From Gracilaria gracilis (taxonomy: Eukaryota > Rhodophyta > Florideophyceae > Gracilariales > Gracilariaceae): DNA of 64,000 nt. The notes under the pieces are model-generated. The model searched no databases and was not told the origin of the DNA. It was given only the letters and a program-made list of their open reading frames with translations. The translations under genes and the position numbers were made by a program. The stretch lies in contig JARGSG010000043.1 in NCBI GenBank assembly GCA_030374805.1, positions 372,001 through 436,000 of the forward strand, read 5' to 3'. How positions within the stretch are numbered: the first letter of the stretch is position 1; every line of letters begins with the position of its first letter. Shown in pieces: positions 25,001 to 34,338 of this stretch.

Positions 25001-25213
25001 TAGGACGTTTCGATTCTTGATAATGTAATCAACGAACTCGCTGTGTCCCACCTTCCTTGGCCGGTCCTCATCTCGCATTGTCGACGCGTAATGATCGCGG
25101 ATTGCAAGGCATACTTTGACAAGCTCATCTTCGGAGCCATACAGTTTTCCAACCTTCATATCGGAGCTTGAGGGTGCCGGTGACGTAGAATTCGATGCAC
25201 TATGTGGAGCCAT
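22078..25213 (-). pseudogene. DNA methyltransferase (DPPY) fused to SET domain, copy B
   Basis: About 1,040 codons. The start chosen is the ATG at 25,213 (MAPHSASN...), which runs in one frame into the region shared with copy A. N-terminal: GSEDELVKVCLAIRDHY, then AQRVCFGVQLITKVWDC and a basic KRKRG patch that could be a nuclear signal. Methyltransferase: DPPY at 23,672-23,683, then DLFAGTFSTAMAC at about 23,052-23,090, with about 200 residues between that could hold target recognition. SET: AGVGVFTTRRF (about 22,570-22,600), YFYGTLVYHDL, PVWIVPAPF, RRTAN and GEEFFADYGVEY near the end. Two in-frame stops lie before 24,787, one at 24,317, and several frame changes between 24,280 and 22,315. 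Predicted activities are DNA amino-methylation and lysine methylation in the nucleus. A bacterial-type modification enzyme is less likely because of the fusion and the context. Confidence 0.85.
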
Positions 25214-25576
25214 TTTATACATACACGGGAAGGGGGTGCGTTGATGGGTTACGATTCGCATTTCCGGAGCGGACAGGAGATGGCAGCGGTCGGAAGATGG
25301 CAGCGGAGGGGAGAAAACAGCGCACGGGAGAGTGCAGCGGGCAGGGGATAACTGCCGACGAGACATGAAAGTGCGCGGGAGACGGGAGCGGGCGGGAGAG
25401 GATAGCAACGATACAGCACGAAACAGGTTCTTTAAACACGACAGGGAGATGTGCAAGATGCCTGAGATGCATGTGAAGCCGTAAAGAGGTGTCAGGGAAA
25501 GCGGCAACACTCGAGGGATACGGAACTTGGTGATTGCAAACATATACGCGAAGTTATTGGGAACGGCTGGTAGGAC
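25214..25576. other. Region without recognised gene (possible outer end of transposon B)
   Basis: GC-rich upstream flank of the methyltransferase-SET gene, with repeated GGCAGCGG-like words around 25,270-25,350. No terminal repeat matching the inner end was found. It may contain the promoter and the outer transposon end. Confidence 0.3.
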
Positions 25577-25642
25577 AGCGGACCGGGGTGGAGTAGCGCT
25601 TCATCAGTGCCCTGATGAAGCGCCATGACACCCCGGTCCGCT
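25577..25642. repeat. Long hairpin palindrome 1 of 3
   Basis: An imperfect inverted repeat of 66 bases centred on TCATCAG/CTGATGA, with arms beginning AGCGGACCGGGGTG. It is the most diverged of three related copies; the others are at 26,266 and 26,492. Confidence 0.8.
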
Positions 25643-25744
25643 TTCTCAAATCGCCGTGAGTGCCGATCGGCTGTCCCAGGGTGAAACGAACATGGATCCC
25701 GACTCAAGCGATTTCCTGCTCTCACTTTATGCAATACGTCTTAC

Positions 25745-26030
25745 TATGGCTATCCTATTTTTAACGGATGTCCTAATCCTAGCTTCAAAGCGGAAGCTCC
25801 ATAGAAATAGGGCATCCACTATACAAAATAAAGATAGAAGATGTACTAACTTTATCTCATCTAACAGATGTCCTATTCCAAGCAACAAAGCGAGAGGGTG
25901 TGTGACAACCTCCGCAAGCAGCATAGAAATAGGACACCGGTTACATTCAACTAAGATAGAAGATGTACTAACTTAATCTCATGCAACGGATGTCCTATTC
26001 CTAGCAAAAAAGCGTGAGGGCGTGCCAACT
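25745..26030 (+). repeat. Degenerate tandem repeat, period about 122 bases
   Basis: The phrases CATAGAAATAGG, AAGATAGAAGATGTACTAAC and CAACGGATGTCCTATTCC recur about 122 bases apart (for example AGATAGAAGATG near 25,832 and 25,954), giving two full and one partial unit. No coding potential. Confidence 0.65.
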
Positions 26031-26265
26031 TCTACGGAGATACATCGTTCTATTCCCGCAACCGAGAAATACTTTCGGTTGTGGAAGAAGATGAATATAT
26101 CCCGGTAGAAGGTGTGACCAGGAAGGTAGGGCATGGAAGGTATTGCGAGGGGGAGTGGGGACGGCTTTTATACAGTAGCACACGTGTGGTTGGGGTGGCT
26201 CGGATGAAATGTTAAAAAAATGAAATATCATCTTTGTCCAGCCGCTCGTTTCAAAAAAACTCAAA

Positions 26266-26361
26266 AATATTTTTTGGGACAGCGGACCGGGGTGTTGTGG
26301 CACTTCATCGGTGCACCGATGAAGCGCCACGACACCCCGGTCCGCTGTCCCAAAAAATATT
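26266..26361. repeat. Long hairpin palindrome 2 of 3 (96 bases)
   Basis: Nearly perfect: the arms pair from AATATTTTTTGGGACAGC to its complement, with only two mismatches. The central GTGCAC leaves essentially no loop. The core GGGACAGCGGACC...GGTCCGCTGTCCC is shared with the copy at 26,492-26,567. The extra AATATTTTTT arm ends seen only here could be flanking sequence duplicated in inverted form. Confidence 0.85.
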
Positions 26362-26491
26362 GAGTGATGAAGCTGGGGGGTGGCACACGTGGCACCGCGA
26401 ACGTTCCGTAAGCGGTGAAATTCGCCCGCTGTCAACGTGCTGTATGTGATGAAACTGGGGTGCTGGCATACGTGGCACCGCCAACGTGCCG

Positions 26492-26567
26492 GGGACAGAG
26501 GACTGGGGTGTCGTGGCGCTTCATCGGTGCACCGATGAAGCGCCACGACACCCCGGTCCGCTGTCCC
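26492..26567. repeat. Long hairpin palindrome 3 of 3 (76 bases)
   Basis: Same core as the copy at 26,266-26,361, with centre GTGCAC and arms GGGACAG...CTGTCCC with two mismatches. It is flanked by a diverged direct repeat (AAGCTGGGGGGTGGCACACGTGGCACCG near 26,370 against AAACTGGGGTGCTGGCATACGTGGCACCG near 26,452, quoted in parts) also present upstream of this copy. Confidence 0.8.
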
Positions 26568-26767
26568 AGAGTGAAATTAGTGCGCCACAAATTTTATTTA
26601 TTTCTTTATTGCTCAAACATTGTTGTACAAGTGTACTATAGATGTTAGTGGCGTTAGTAGCTTCATGTAGATTTGTAAACATCCCGCGAGTACGCTATAA
26701 AATTTTTAAATAGGCACAGTGTATAGTTTAAACTAATTTTGAGCGGACGCGCATCCGTGATGAAGTA

Positions 26768-28328
26768 GACGGAAAGGAATGGGACTCGTTACGCGACATT
26801 GGCTCTGAAGTTTGTGGAATGTGAGGGGCTTTTGGAGTTCTTTGAGAAGGTGTGTGAGGAGGGTCCAGCCCTGACGTTGACGCATGTCTCGAGTGACCTC
26901 CTGATTTGTCTCACCGATGGGCAGTTTTGATTTGTCGTACGTTGCTTGCAATGGCATGTGGAACTGAGTTTGTCTTCTTCTACGAGAACCGGTCGTTTTG
27001 AAGACATGAAGAAGCACTTCTCTCAATGTGCCGGAGGTATGTACAACCTATGTAATCTCACTGGGAAGAAGAAAAAGATTAGTGTGGAAGAAGTATTGCA
27101 GACAGTATTCAACTTAGGAGGAAAGCATGTGTCTGTGATGGAATATCTGGGTATGCGGACAGCAAAAATAGAACTTGGCGGTGCGAGGCGTTTATGGGAC
27201 GGGAAGGTGTCTAGAAGGGTGAAGACCGCGGGTAACAAGCTTCAAGAAGTTTTCAAAGTATCGCTTCAAACGTCAGAGAAGGTGAAGGAGGTGGGGGAAG
27301 GTGCGGTTCAAGTCGTGAGTGTAGGTGATGGTACGTCAACCGCAGCACCTAATGAGGCAGAAGATGCTCTCATGTTGTTGGAAGCCTCCATGCAAGGGGA
27401 CGACCCTGAAGCAGAGCCATCAGGGTTGAGGCGGAGCACACGGAAAAAGATTGTTCCGGGCCGGCTGAAAGAGGAATTGGGTAGCAAGGCTGGGAGCAAG
27501 AAGAAGAAGAAGAGGAAGTTAATTGATCTTACTGACGATGAGGATGAGGTAGAAATTCCACCTGCTCCGAAAAGGATGAAGGAGGGCACCGTGAAGACAC
27601 ATTCGGGAGATATACCAATGGAGGTTGTTACTTTATTCAGGAATATGACGAAGCCGGCATTGAAGAAGTTCTTCAAAGAACAGAAAATAAATTTGGTGTC
27701 GTCGAGCGAGGATGAAAGTGGTGGCAGTGAGAACGATAGTAGGTTCGTCCAGGACGAGGAGGAAGGGGTGGAGGAAGGAACGATGCGTGGATTTGAAGAT
27801 AAGAATCCCGGGAAACCACCGAAAAGGATGAATAAGGAAGGTGAGTGGGCTGGTAGATCGGATATTTCATGGACGAGTCTGGTGAATGCGCTACCGAGTG
27901 AGTGAACGGGAGGGAAGAATGCAGTGAAACATCAGCACCCGTGGATGGAGATGATTCATTTGCGAAAGGAGCACAGGCCGGGATGTTTGGGGGTGGCGGA
28001 TTTGAGAGCGGTCCATCACGCATTGTACTGGCATGCCGCCCGGAATGTGCACAAGGAGCTAGGTAGCACGAAAGAACCAGTTCTTGGGGTGAAGCTTCCG
28101 ATGAAGGGAAAGCCGGGAGGGGAGGAAGAAGCTCTTTGGATGGCCGCGATAGAGAGGGATGACCTCGCTCGAGAGTACTTTGCGATGAAGAGAATGGAAT
28201 TAATGGAAAGGGGTTTCTGTGTTTTGGAACACTTCGGAACTGATGGAGGTATGTCAGAGGAGGCGAAGAAGAGGGGCGTGGTGGTGGATAAAGATGTGAC
28301 AGAAGGGTTGCTAGAGTTTTTTGAATAG
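26768..28328 (+). pseudogene. Broken gene of unknown function, nuclear-type charged protein
   Basis: One frame runs from about 26,768 to 28,328 with in-frame stops near 26,930 and at 27,903-27,905. The longest open part (26,946-27,905) codes for 319 residues. The first ~120 residues look folded (DMKKHFSQCAGGMYNLCNLTG, LGGKHVSVMEYLGMRT). The middle is rich in Lys/Arg (KKKKKRK, probable nuclear signal) and in acidic runs (TDDEDEVE, SSSEDESGG). The tail after the second stop (KHQHPWMEMIHLRKEHRPG, LYWHAARNVHKELG, LLEFFE) has helical character. No family recognised. It lies between the hairpin repeats and an inverted LINE fragment that begins 12 bases after its stop. It may be a host gene relic or an accessory gene of another element. 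Confidence 0.5.
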
Positions 28329-28339
28329 GACTTGAAGGT

Positions 28340-28716
28340 TTTTTTCTTCAATCAATTGCAATTTTTATTTAGAGCGTTCCCAATATCCCATGAAGAGCAG
28401 CAGGGTAACACTGTCATGGTGTGAACTAACTTGGTCAATTACGAACCAACGCATTCATTCTTACTACTTATAGCACAGATTTACAACTGTGCTTCTTCCA
28501 GTAACTCTAATGTTTCAGTTGCCTCCTGCCTCTCTCCAGGTGACCAATCTTTCATTCCAAGTAGTACTTTCAGTCTTCCGTACTTCCAGTACTCGTGTCC
28601 AAGTGCATCACGTGCATTCAAAGGGTTCGATGGAAACTCGTTGAAGTACCATCGGATACCCATCATTCTGTGCAAAAACTTGCGCAACCGAAGAACGGGT
28701 GGGTATTTTCCATTTG
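28340..28716 (-). mobile_element. LINE 3' fragment (end of ORF2 plus tail)
   Basis: Minus strand: the last ~75 codons of the LINE ORF2 (ending LEEAQL), a 3' untranslated region with CTGCTGCTCTTCATGGGA, and an A-rich tail seen as a T run at 28,340-28,345. It is 5' truncated against a 20-base LTR remnant at 28,717-28,736. Confidence 0.75.
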
Positions 28717-29376
28717 TGACAGCATGACATCCAACACCCTCCCTCTGTTACTGACTTCAAGCGAGTCGCACAAGCACCAACAGCACAATTAACTTGGTGT
28801 AATATGTGCAATGCAACCCTTTTAGTAATATCGTGCAGAGGGATGGTGACAGCCAGCTCAACAGCCTAATGAGTTGTGTCAAAGTCCATATTCGTACATC
28901 AATGACCAGTGTACTTCTACCACACTTGCGTACTGTTTGACTTAATATGAGAGTGACAGCATCGGGTCTTCTTTCGACACGCTCCCTCTGTCACTCACTT
29001 CAATCGCAGTAATCCAACACTTGTAACGAAGGCAATGAGACACCATCTTCTAAGCAGGAAAGAACTGACGAGACACTGAGAGGTTAAATCTCAGGATGAT
29101 CTTCAGCAACCCTCCCTCTCTCACTGACCTTAAAAGCAAATTGAATTCCAGTTCTTTTCAAACCTGCAAAGCAACACACTTTCTGCCTCAATTCCATCAC
29201 AGAAGCGATCTAGACATGCACAAATGACAACCTTCTAGATCCTTGAACTATATATTTTCTCCAAGTATGTAACAAAATAACAACCTCTTGGAAAATCTTC
29301 TCTTCTGTAGGTTTAACAGACATGCAAATCAGGACAACCTTCTGGTTCACCCACAGTCATTTGAACACCAGACATT
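28717..29376 (-). mobile_element. 3' part of LTR element family A (hairpins, polypurine tracts, LTR start)
   Basis: The reverse complement matches 46,944-47,602 closely. Read on the minus strand it holds the same three hairpins, three polypurine-tract copies (near 29,105, 28,985 and 28,740) and the first 20 bases of the LTR (TGTTGGATGTCATGCTGTCA). One hairpin here has an intact 8-base stem, GATCTAGA/TCTAGATC, where the array copies show fewer pairs, so this is probably a separate older copy. Confidence 0.75.
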
Positions 29377-31275
29377 TTCTTTTTTTTCAATCAATTTCTT
29401 TTTATTTATAGTGTTCCCAATGTCCCATGAAGAGCAGCAGGGTAGCACTGTCAAGGTGTAAACTAACTTGGTCAATTACGAACCAATGCAATCATTCTTA
29501 CTACTTATAGCACAGATTTACAGCTGTACTTCTTCCAATACATCTAGTATTTCGGTCGCCTCCTGTTTCTCTCCAGGTGACCAATCTTCCATTCCGAGTA
29601 GTACCTTCAGTCTTCCGTACTTCCAGTACTCGTTTCCAAGTACATCACGTGCCTCCATTGGGTTCGCTGGGAACTCATTGAAGTACCATCGGATACCCAT
29701 CATTCGGTGCGAAACTTTGCGCAACCGAAGAACGGGTGGGTATTTTCCATTTACACCACACGGGATTTTGCGAACGCGTCTTGCCGAGGCAAGTTCCCAC
29801 TCCACATCCCGTGTCCTCCCTATTCCCGTTGTACACATATTATCAATTTCAGATCGCAGTGCCGAAATTGAAGGATGTGCATTATACAGCGACAGCTACC
29901 GACCTGCTCGGTTCACCTTCAACTGTCCCCATCTGTGTTCCAATTCAAGATTCAATGCTTTTTCACGACATGATTGATAGTGCCGTAAACGTTTGGAGGC
30001 GAACTCAATTCGTCGCAGAGCCGCAGACTCTAAACGACAAAGTGCACGCATCATTGGCACCCGATATGTTCCAAACCGAGATGCCATTTTTCCAAGAATC
30101 AGTTTGAAGAATGTTGCGTCAAGCTTCACTATCGCCATTTCCAAATGTGGTGTGAGCGGTACAAGATGCAACGCATATTCGTAAATCTACCTCACGAATG
30201 CGCGGTACAAACTCACACAGCTGCGCGTATCAAATCCATTCCGGTGCAGACCAGCACCGGCTAGGCTTCCTAATCGACGTTGAGCATTTTGCACCCGTTC
30301 CATGTGCTTGTCGGCTGTTACTCTACTGGTGGTTAGAGACACCCCCAAGTATACTGCACTACGTACCACGCTCAGCTTATCACCAGCAAGTGTGAATATT
30401 GCAGAGTGGTTTTGGTTTGCAGGTAGTTGCAGTACCATCCACTTGCCGTTTGCAGTGTTCCACGGCATTTGCTTTTCTTTGCCCCAACTACTGCATATGT
30501 CTAGCAGTTGTTGCAGCCCGCTATCTGTCTTTTCCATCAGAATCACATCGTCGGCAAATGCACTTGCACCTCGATCCCACACATGATATGGCACCTCCTG
30601 CACTCGATACAGCATGGAATCAATATACATGTTGAACAATGTACAGATGAATGGGTCACCTTGGGGGTCTCCAAGAGTCATTTGTACTTGCTGATCTTTC
30701 CAATTTCCATTTATGAAAGCGTTGACTGGTTGCAGCAGCAAAGTAGTCATTGCCGCATGCTTCGGTTGTAACCTCGATGCGCACACTTGCGACAATAGTT
30801 TTCGGTTCACTTTGTCGTACGCCTTCGTTAGATCCAGTACTGCCACACACGAGTGGCCGTTTGTGATGATGTTACTCACCTCCACAATCGACTGTTCCGT
30901 TCCATTGTTTTTTGGGAACCCATACTGATACTCATGAAACTCGATATAGTTCACCACAATCGAGTTTAATGCAGCCGAAATTGCTTTACGCAAGTGCGAC
31001 AGAATAGATATCGGTCGGGAGTTGGATGGTACCGAGATGTAAACTTTCTTGTATATGGGCGATATACGTGTCTGCCGCAACGTTGATGGTATATATGCCA
31101 ACTTCCCGCACGCCCGCCACAGCTTCAAAAGCGTGGACGCGCATAAAGTTGGACTGACCTGTAGCATTTCCGACGCCACGTTATCACATCCAATCGACCT
31201 TCCCTTCTTTGCATCCTTGATCGACTCTTCCAACGCAATCCGGAACGAGTCCGGAACGTCAAATGGGACTGCCTT
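29377..31275 (-). mobile_element. LINE (non-LTR retrotransposon), ORF2 reverse transcriptase to 3' end
   Basis: The minus strand codes for reverse transcriptase: SRPISILSHLRKAI, AVLDLTKAYDKV (first catalytic Asp), DPQGDPFICTLF and ASAFADDVIL (FADD box). Then come a ~250-residue C-terminal region with YEYALHLVPLTPHLEM-like sequence (split by frame changes near 30,180 and 29,870) and the family's terminal block (WYFNEFPANPMEARDVLG, LEEVQL). The tail starts at 29,377 next to a 12-base sequence (29,365-29,376) that equals one side of the LINE insertion site in family A. The 5' side is cut at 31,276 by an LTR. No RNase H domain seen. Clade not assigned. Confidence 0.85.
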
Positions 31276-31955
31276 TGTTGCATGTCATGCTGTCACTGAC
31301 ATCAAGCTGTTCACATGTGACAAGTCTAGAATGGTACCTTGGTATGTGAAACTGTGACTGATGTCGTTCTGTACGCTCCACTGTGTTGGATGGTGGAAGA
31401 GCCACCATTGGATCAACGTGTCAGATGTGGTGCTGTGTCGAATATCAAGGTGTTCAGATGGGTTCGTACAGACAGACTGTACACGAGGACACGTTGTCTA
31501 GAGTGGTCTAGGTGTACAATGTGCACATGTAGCAATGTGGATACTTGGTACATGGTGCACGAGTGTTGACACTGTTGAGTGGTTGACATCATGTTCGGGT
31601 AGTGCTGCATGTACATGTATGTATCTGGATGCATGGAACTTGTTGACTGTGTTTGTTTCCCGTCATATGGTCTACAGGTACTTGTTGCTGACGTTTGACT
31701 TAGTGAGCCTAGATATACACACTATGGCGTCGTGTACTGATTACAGGTTGCAGGCAACAGGTGCGTGTGTTTGTGTATGGATTGTCGTGGTCTGGTCATA
31801 ATGGTGCGCTGTCGTATTGTGCGTATGCACTGTCATGGATGCGCATGGTTGTACATTGTTATACATTGTTGTGCAGTAATGTACGGAATTGTTTTGCACT
31901 GTTGTGCACTGCTGTGCACTGCTGTGCAGTGTTGCGCCTTGTTACTTGTAAGCTG
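31276..31955 (+). mobile_element. LTR fragment, family A (5' two-thirds)
   Basis: Begins TGTTGCATGTCATGCTGTCA and follows the array LTRs (47,583-48,627) to about ...TTACTTGTAAGCTGT, where it stops against LINE ORF1 sequence. It has one copy of the 19-base minisatellite unit, where array LTRs have two to nine. It is a truncated fossil. Confidence 0.75.
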
Positions 31956-33084
31956 TTCGGCTCGTCTTCTGTTGCAATGGGCTGTTCAGAGTCAGATGAA
32001 ATGCTCATAGGCTGTGGAGATTCTGTTGCTCCGGCTTCCTCTGGCACAAAGTGGACATTCGTCCCAGGCCCAGTATTGCCGTCTATCGTCCGATCAGTGC
32101 GCTGAACTATCGTTGGAACCCTTCTTCCAACGATGGACGCGGTTGAATCTTCGGCAAAACGTACATGAGTTTTTATTTTCGTATGGGCATCGATGGCCGC
32201 TACAGTTGATTGGGATGCCTCTGCGAACCTCATATGTGTACGCAATGGTGCAAGGCGGTCGATCGGATGGGCAGCTCTCGTACGAGTCCCCTTACGTACC
32301 ATCGGACTTGCATTGAAAGAGTCACGGCCGACTTTCCCAGGTTGTTGTGCAGTCGGGTTCACTTTTTGGTTCCGTGCAGTTGGCTGCTCATTGTACATCA
32401 ACTTCTGGGTTACCTTCACTTGGGACGTATACCAATGCTTGGCCCATGCTGACGTTGTGCGAGGTGCTGCAGTCTGCAGGCGATATAGCGCCTGCTCCAG
32501 GTTCTTTTGTCGTCGTTCGGCCTTACTCATCATCTTTCGTGATGACATGGCATTCGAGGTGGTGCCGAAGTTAGGCATGTGCGTGTACCCGGCTGCCCGC
32601 ATTCCTGCAACCAGTTTGTGAGCACCGTCAGACGCAGTCACGATTTCCAATATCGAACGTCCTATGAAGGACAGAGCAATGACGCAACGGCTTGGAAGAC
32701 CACTGCGAAGGTGTCTCATGAGAGGGCGGTAAGGGCCGCGCGGTATGCCAGAGAAGTACTGCGCTTCCATTTTCGGGGCCCAGATTGAGATGTCGGCAGT
32801 AGAGCATATCCTCCAGACTTGAGGTTTTGAGCCATCTTAGCCATTCGAGTAAGAAACTCAGGTGGTAACTTGTTCAATGACCGAGGCTGGCCTTCTCTTG
32901 CAATCTGCGCCCAAGTCTTTACATCAGTATTTGTTCCAGTCCTTGCTTCAGGGACAGGGTTTCTCTGCGGTTGGGCTCGTCCAGTGTTGGGCGGAGCAGT
33001 GTTAAGTTGCTCTCTGTTAACGGCCGTCTCTACAGCCCGTGCTTTAATTTCTGGAGCACGTTGCTTTTGCTTCTGTTGTAGTAC
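31956..33084 (-). mobile_element. LINE ORF1 fragment
   Basis: The minus strand codes for the central and C-terminal part of the ORF1 protein, with one open run of 303 residues starting at 32,770 (FSGIPRGPYRPLMRHLRSGL, CVIALSFIGRSILEIVTASD). It is nearly the same as 37,4xx-38,6xx on the plus strand, so two inverted copies of the same LINE family lie about 5 kb apart. The 5' part is missing: at 33,085 it abuts the tail of another LINE copy. Confidence 0.75.
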
Positions 33085-33570
33085 CTTTTTTATCCAATCA
33101 TTTGCAATTTTTATTTAAAGTGTTCCCAATGTCCCATTAAGAGCAGCAGGGTAACACTGTCAACATGTAAACTAACGTGGTCAATTACAAACCAACGCAA
33201 TCATTCTTACTACTTATAGCACAGATTTACAACTATGCTTCTTCCAGTACCTCTAGTATTTCGGTCGCCTACTGCCTCTCTCCAGGTGACCAATCTTCCA
33301 TTCCGAGTAGTACTTTCAGTCTTCTGTACTTCCAGTACTCGTGTCCAAGTACATCACGTGTCCACACAGGGTTCGCTGGGAACCCGTTGAAGTACCATAG
33401 GATACCCATCATTCTGTGCGAAACTTTTCGCAACCGAAAAACGGGTGGGTATTTTCCATTTGCCGCACACGGGATTTTAGCGAACACGTCTTACCGAAGC
33501 AAGTTTCCACTCCACATCCCATATCCTTCCTATTCCCGTTGTACACACATTATCAATTTCAGATCGCAGC
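33085..33570 (-). mobile_element. LINE 3' fragment
   Basis: Last part of ORF2 (about 130 codons, broken), 3' untranslated region and tail (T run at 33,085-33,091). Interrupted at its 5' side by the copia LTR at 33,571, so the copia element inserted into this LINE. Confidence 0.75.
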
Positions 33571-34338
33571 TGATGGAGGTTAAAGCTGAGAAGGGAAGGT
33601 TAATGCAAAGGGAAGGTGGGGATATGCAAAGGAAGTTCGCCAGCTCTGGCTCGGATTTACTTGGAGGTGCTTCAGTCACAACTTATATATCACTACGTCG
33701 TCGCACTACCGCTCACTTCCACTCGGAGTAAATCCTAAGCCACCAAGCGAAGACACTCAATACTACCAATCATCATCTAACATAACATGGTAACACTGCC
33801 ACAATTCATGACAGCTTACAACTAAGAAGGCAGAACAGTTCACAACAGTGTACAACAAGTTACGTGCCTACACATAACGATGACCATGCACAAATTCACA
33901 TTGTGCCAATGCACTGTAATCCGTACACAACACCAATATGTGTATGCTCCAGCTCACCAAGTACCACGTAACCACAAATTCACTCAATGCCATAAGTTCC
34001 CACAACATGTTACCACAGTGTTCGTGTAATCCTCATGACTATATACCTGACTCATCACCATAGCGCACCAAGTTGCATCAATGTGTTCATAACTGTGCAC
34101 ACTGTCCAGCATACCCATCTGTGCTAGCTACACACGTGTAGCCCAGAACAATCCAGTAGTGCCATAACACTTGTACACACTACGTTGCATGTGCACATTT
34201 GCAGTAGCCAATCAGAAGCCAGTTTCACGTTGAGTTTGCACACACGCGCATATGCGCTTTTCCAGCAGCACCCTCCTAAACAGCCCATACTCCCCTGCAC
34301 TTTTGGTTTCAGTGACAGTACAAGGTCAATATCCAACA
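33571..34338 (-). mobile_element. Copia-type 3' LTR (768 bases)
   Basis: Complete LTR on the minus strand, from TGTTGGATATTGACC (34,338) to ...CCTCCATCA (33,571), with TATATAAG near 33,690 as a likely TATA box. The 3' half resembles the family A LTRs of the tandem array (same TCATGAATTGTGGCAG... and CACCTCCAAGTAAATCC phrases), which marks this copia family as the probable autonomous relative of family A. Confidence 0.8.

Larger units (their letters stand above)
15085..25213 (+). mobile_element. Plavaka/KDZ-like DNA transposon, copy B (nearly whole)
   Basis: All three genes of copy A are present, with orientation inverted relative to copy A: transposase (+) 15,621-18,905, coiled-coil protein (-) 18,979-21,741, methyltransferase-SET (-) 22,078-25,213. 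The first bases, CGTCGGTGTTATCG, are the inner terminus. The outer terminus was not found. I saw no copy of that motif up to 25,560, so the right limit given is only the start of the outermost gene. Decay is lighter than in copy A: the transposase and the coiled-coil gene each keep one frame throughout, interrupted only by stop codons. Confidence 0.75.

Noticed and set aside
1-25213. An integrated giant virus or Polinton carrying methyltransferase and SET genes
   Set aside because: No capsid, packaging ATPase, DNA polymerase or integrase is present. The third gene is a Plavaka-like transposase, and the layout repeats as a three-gene transposon.
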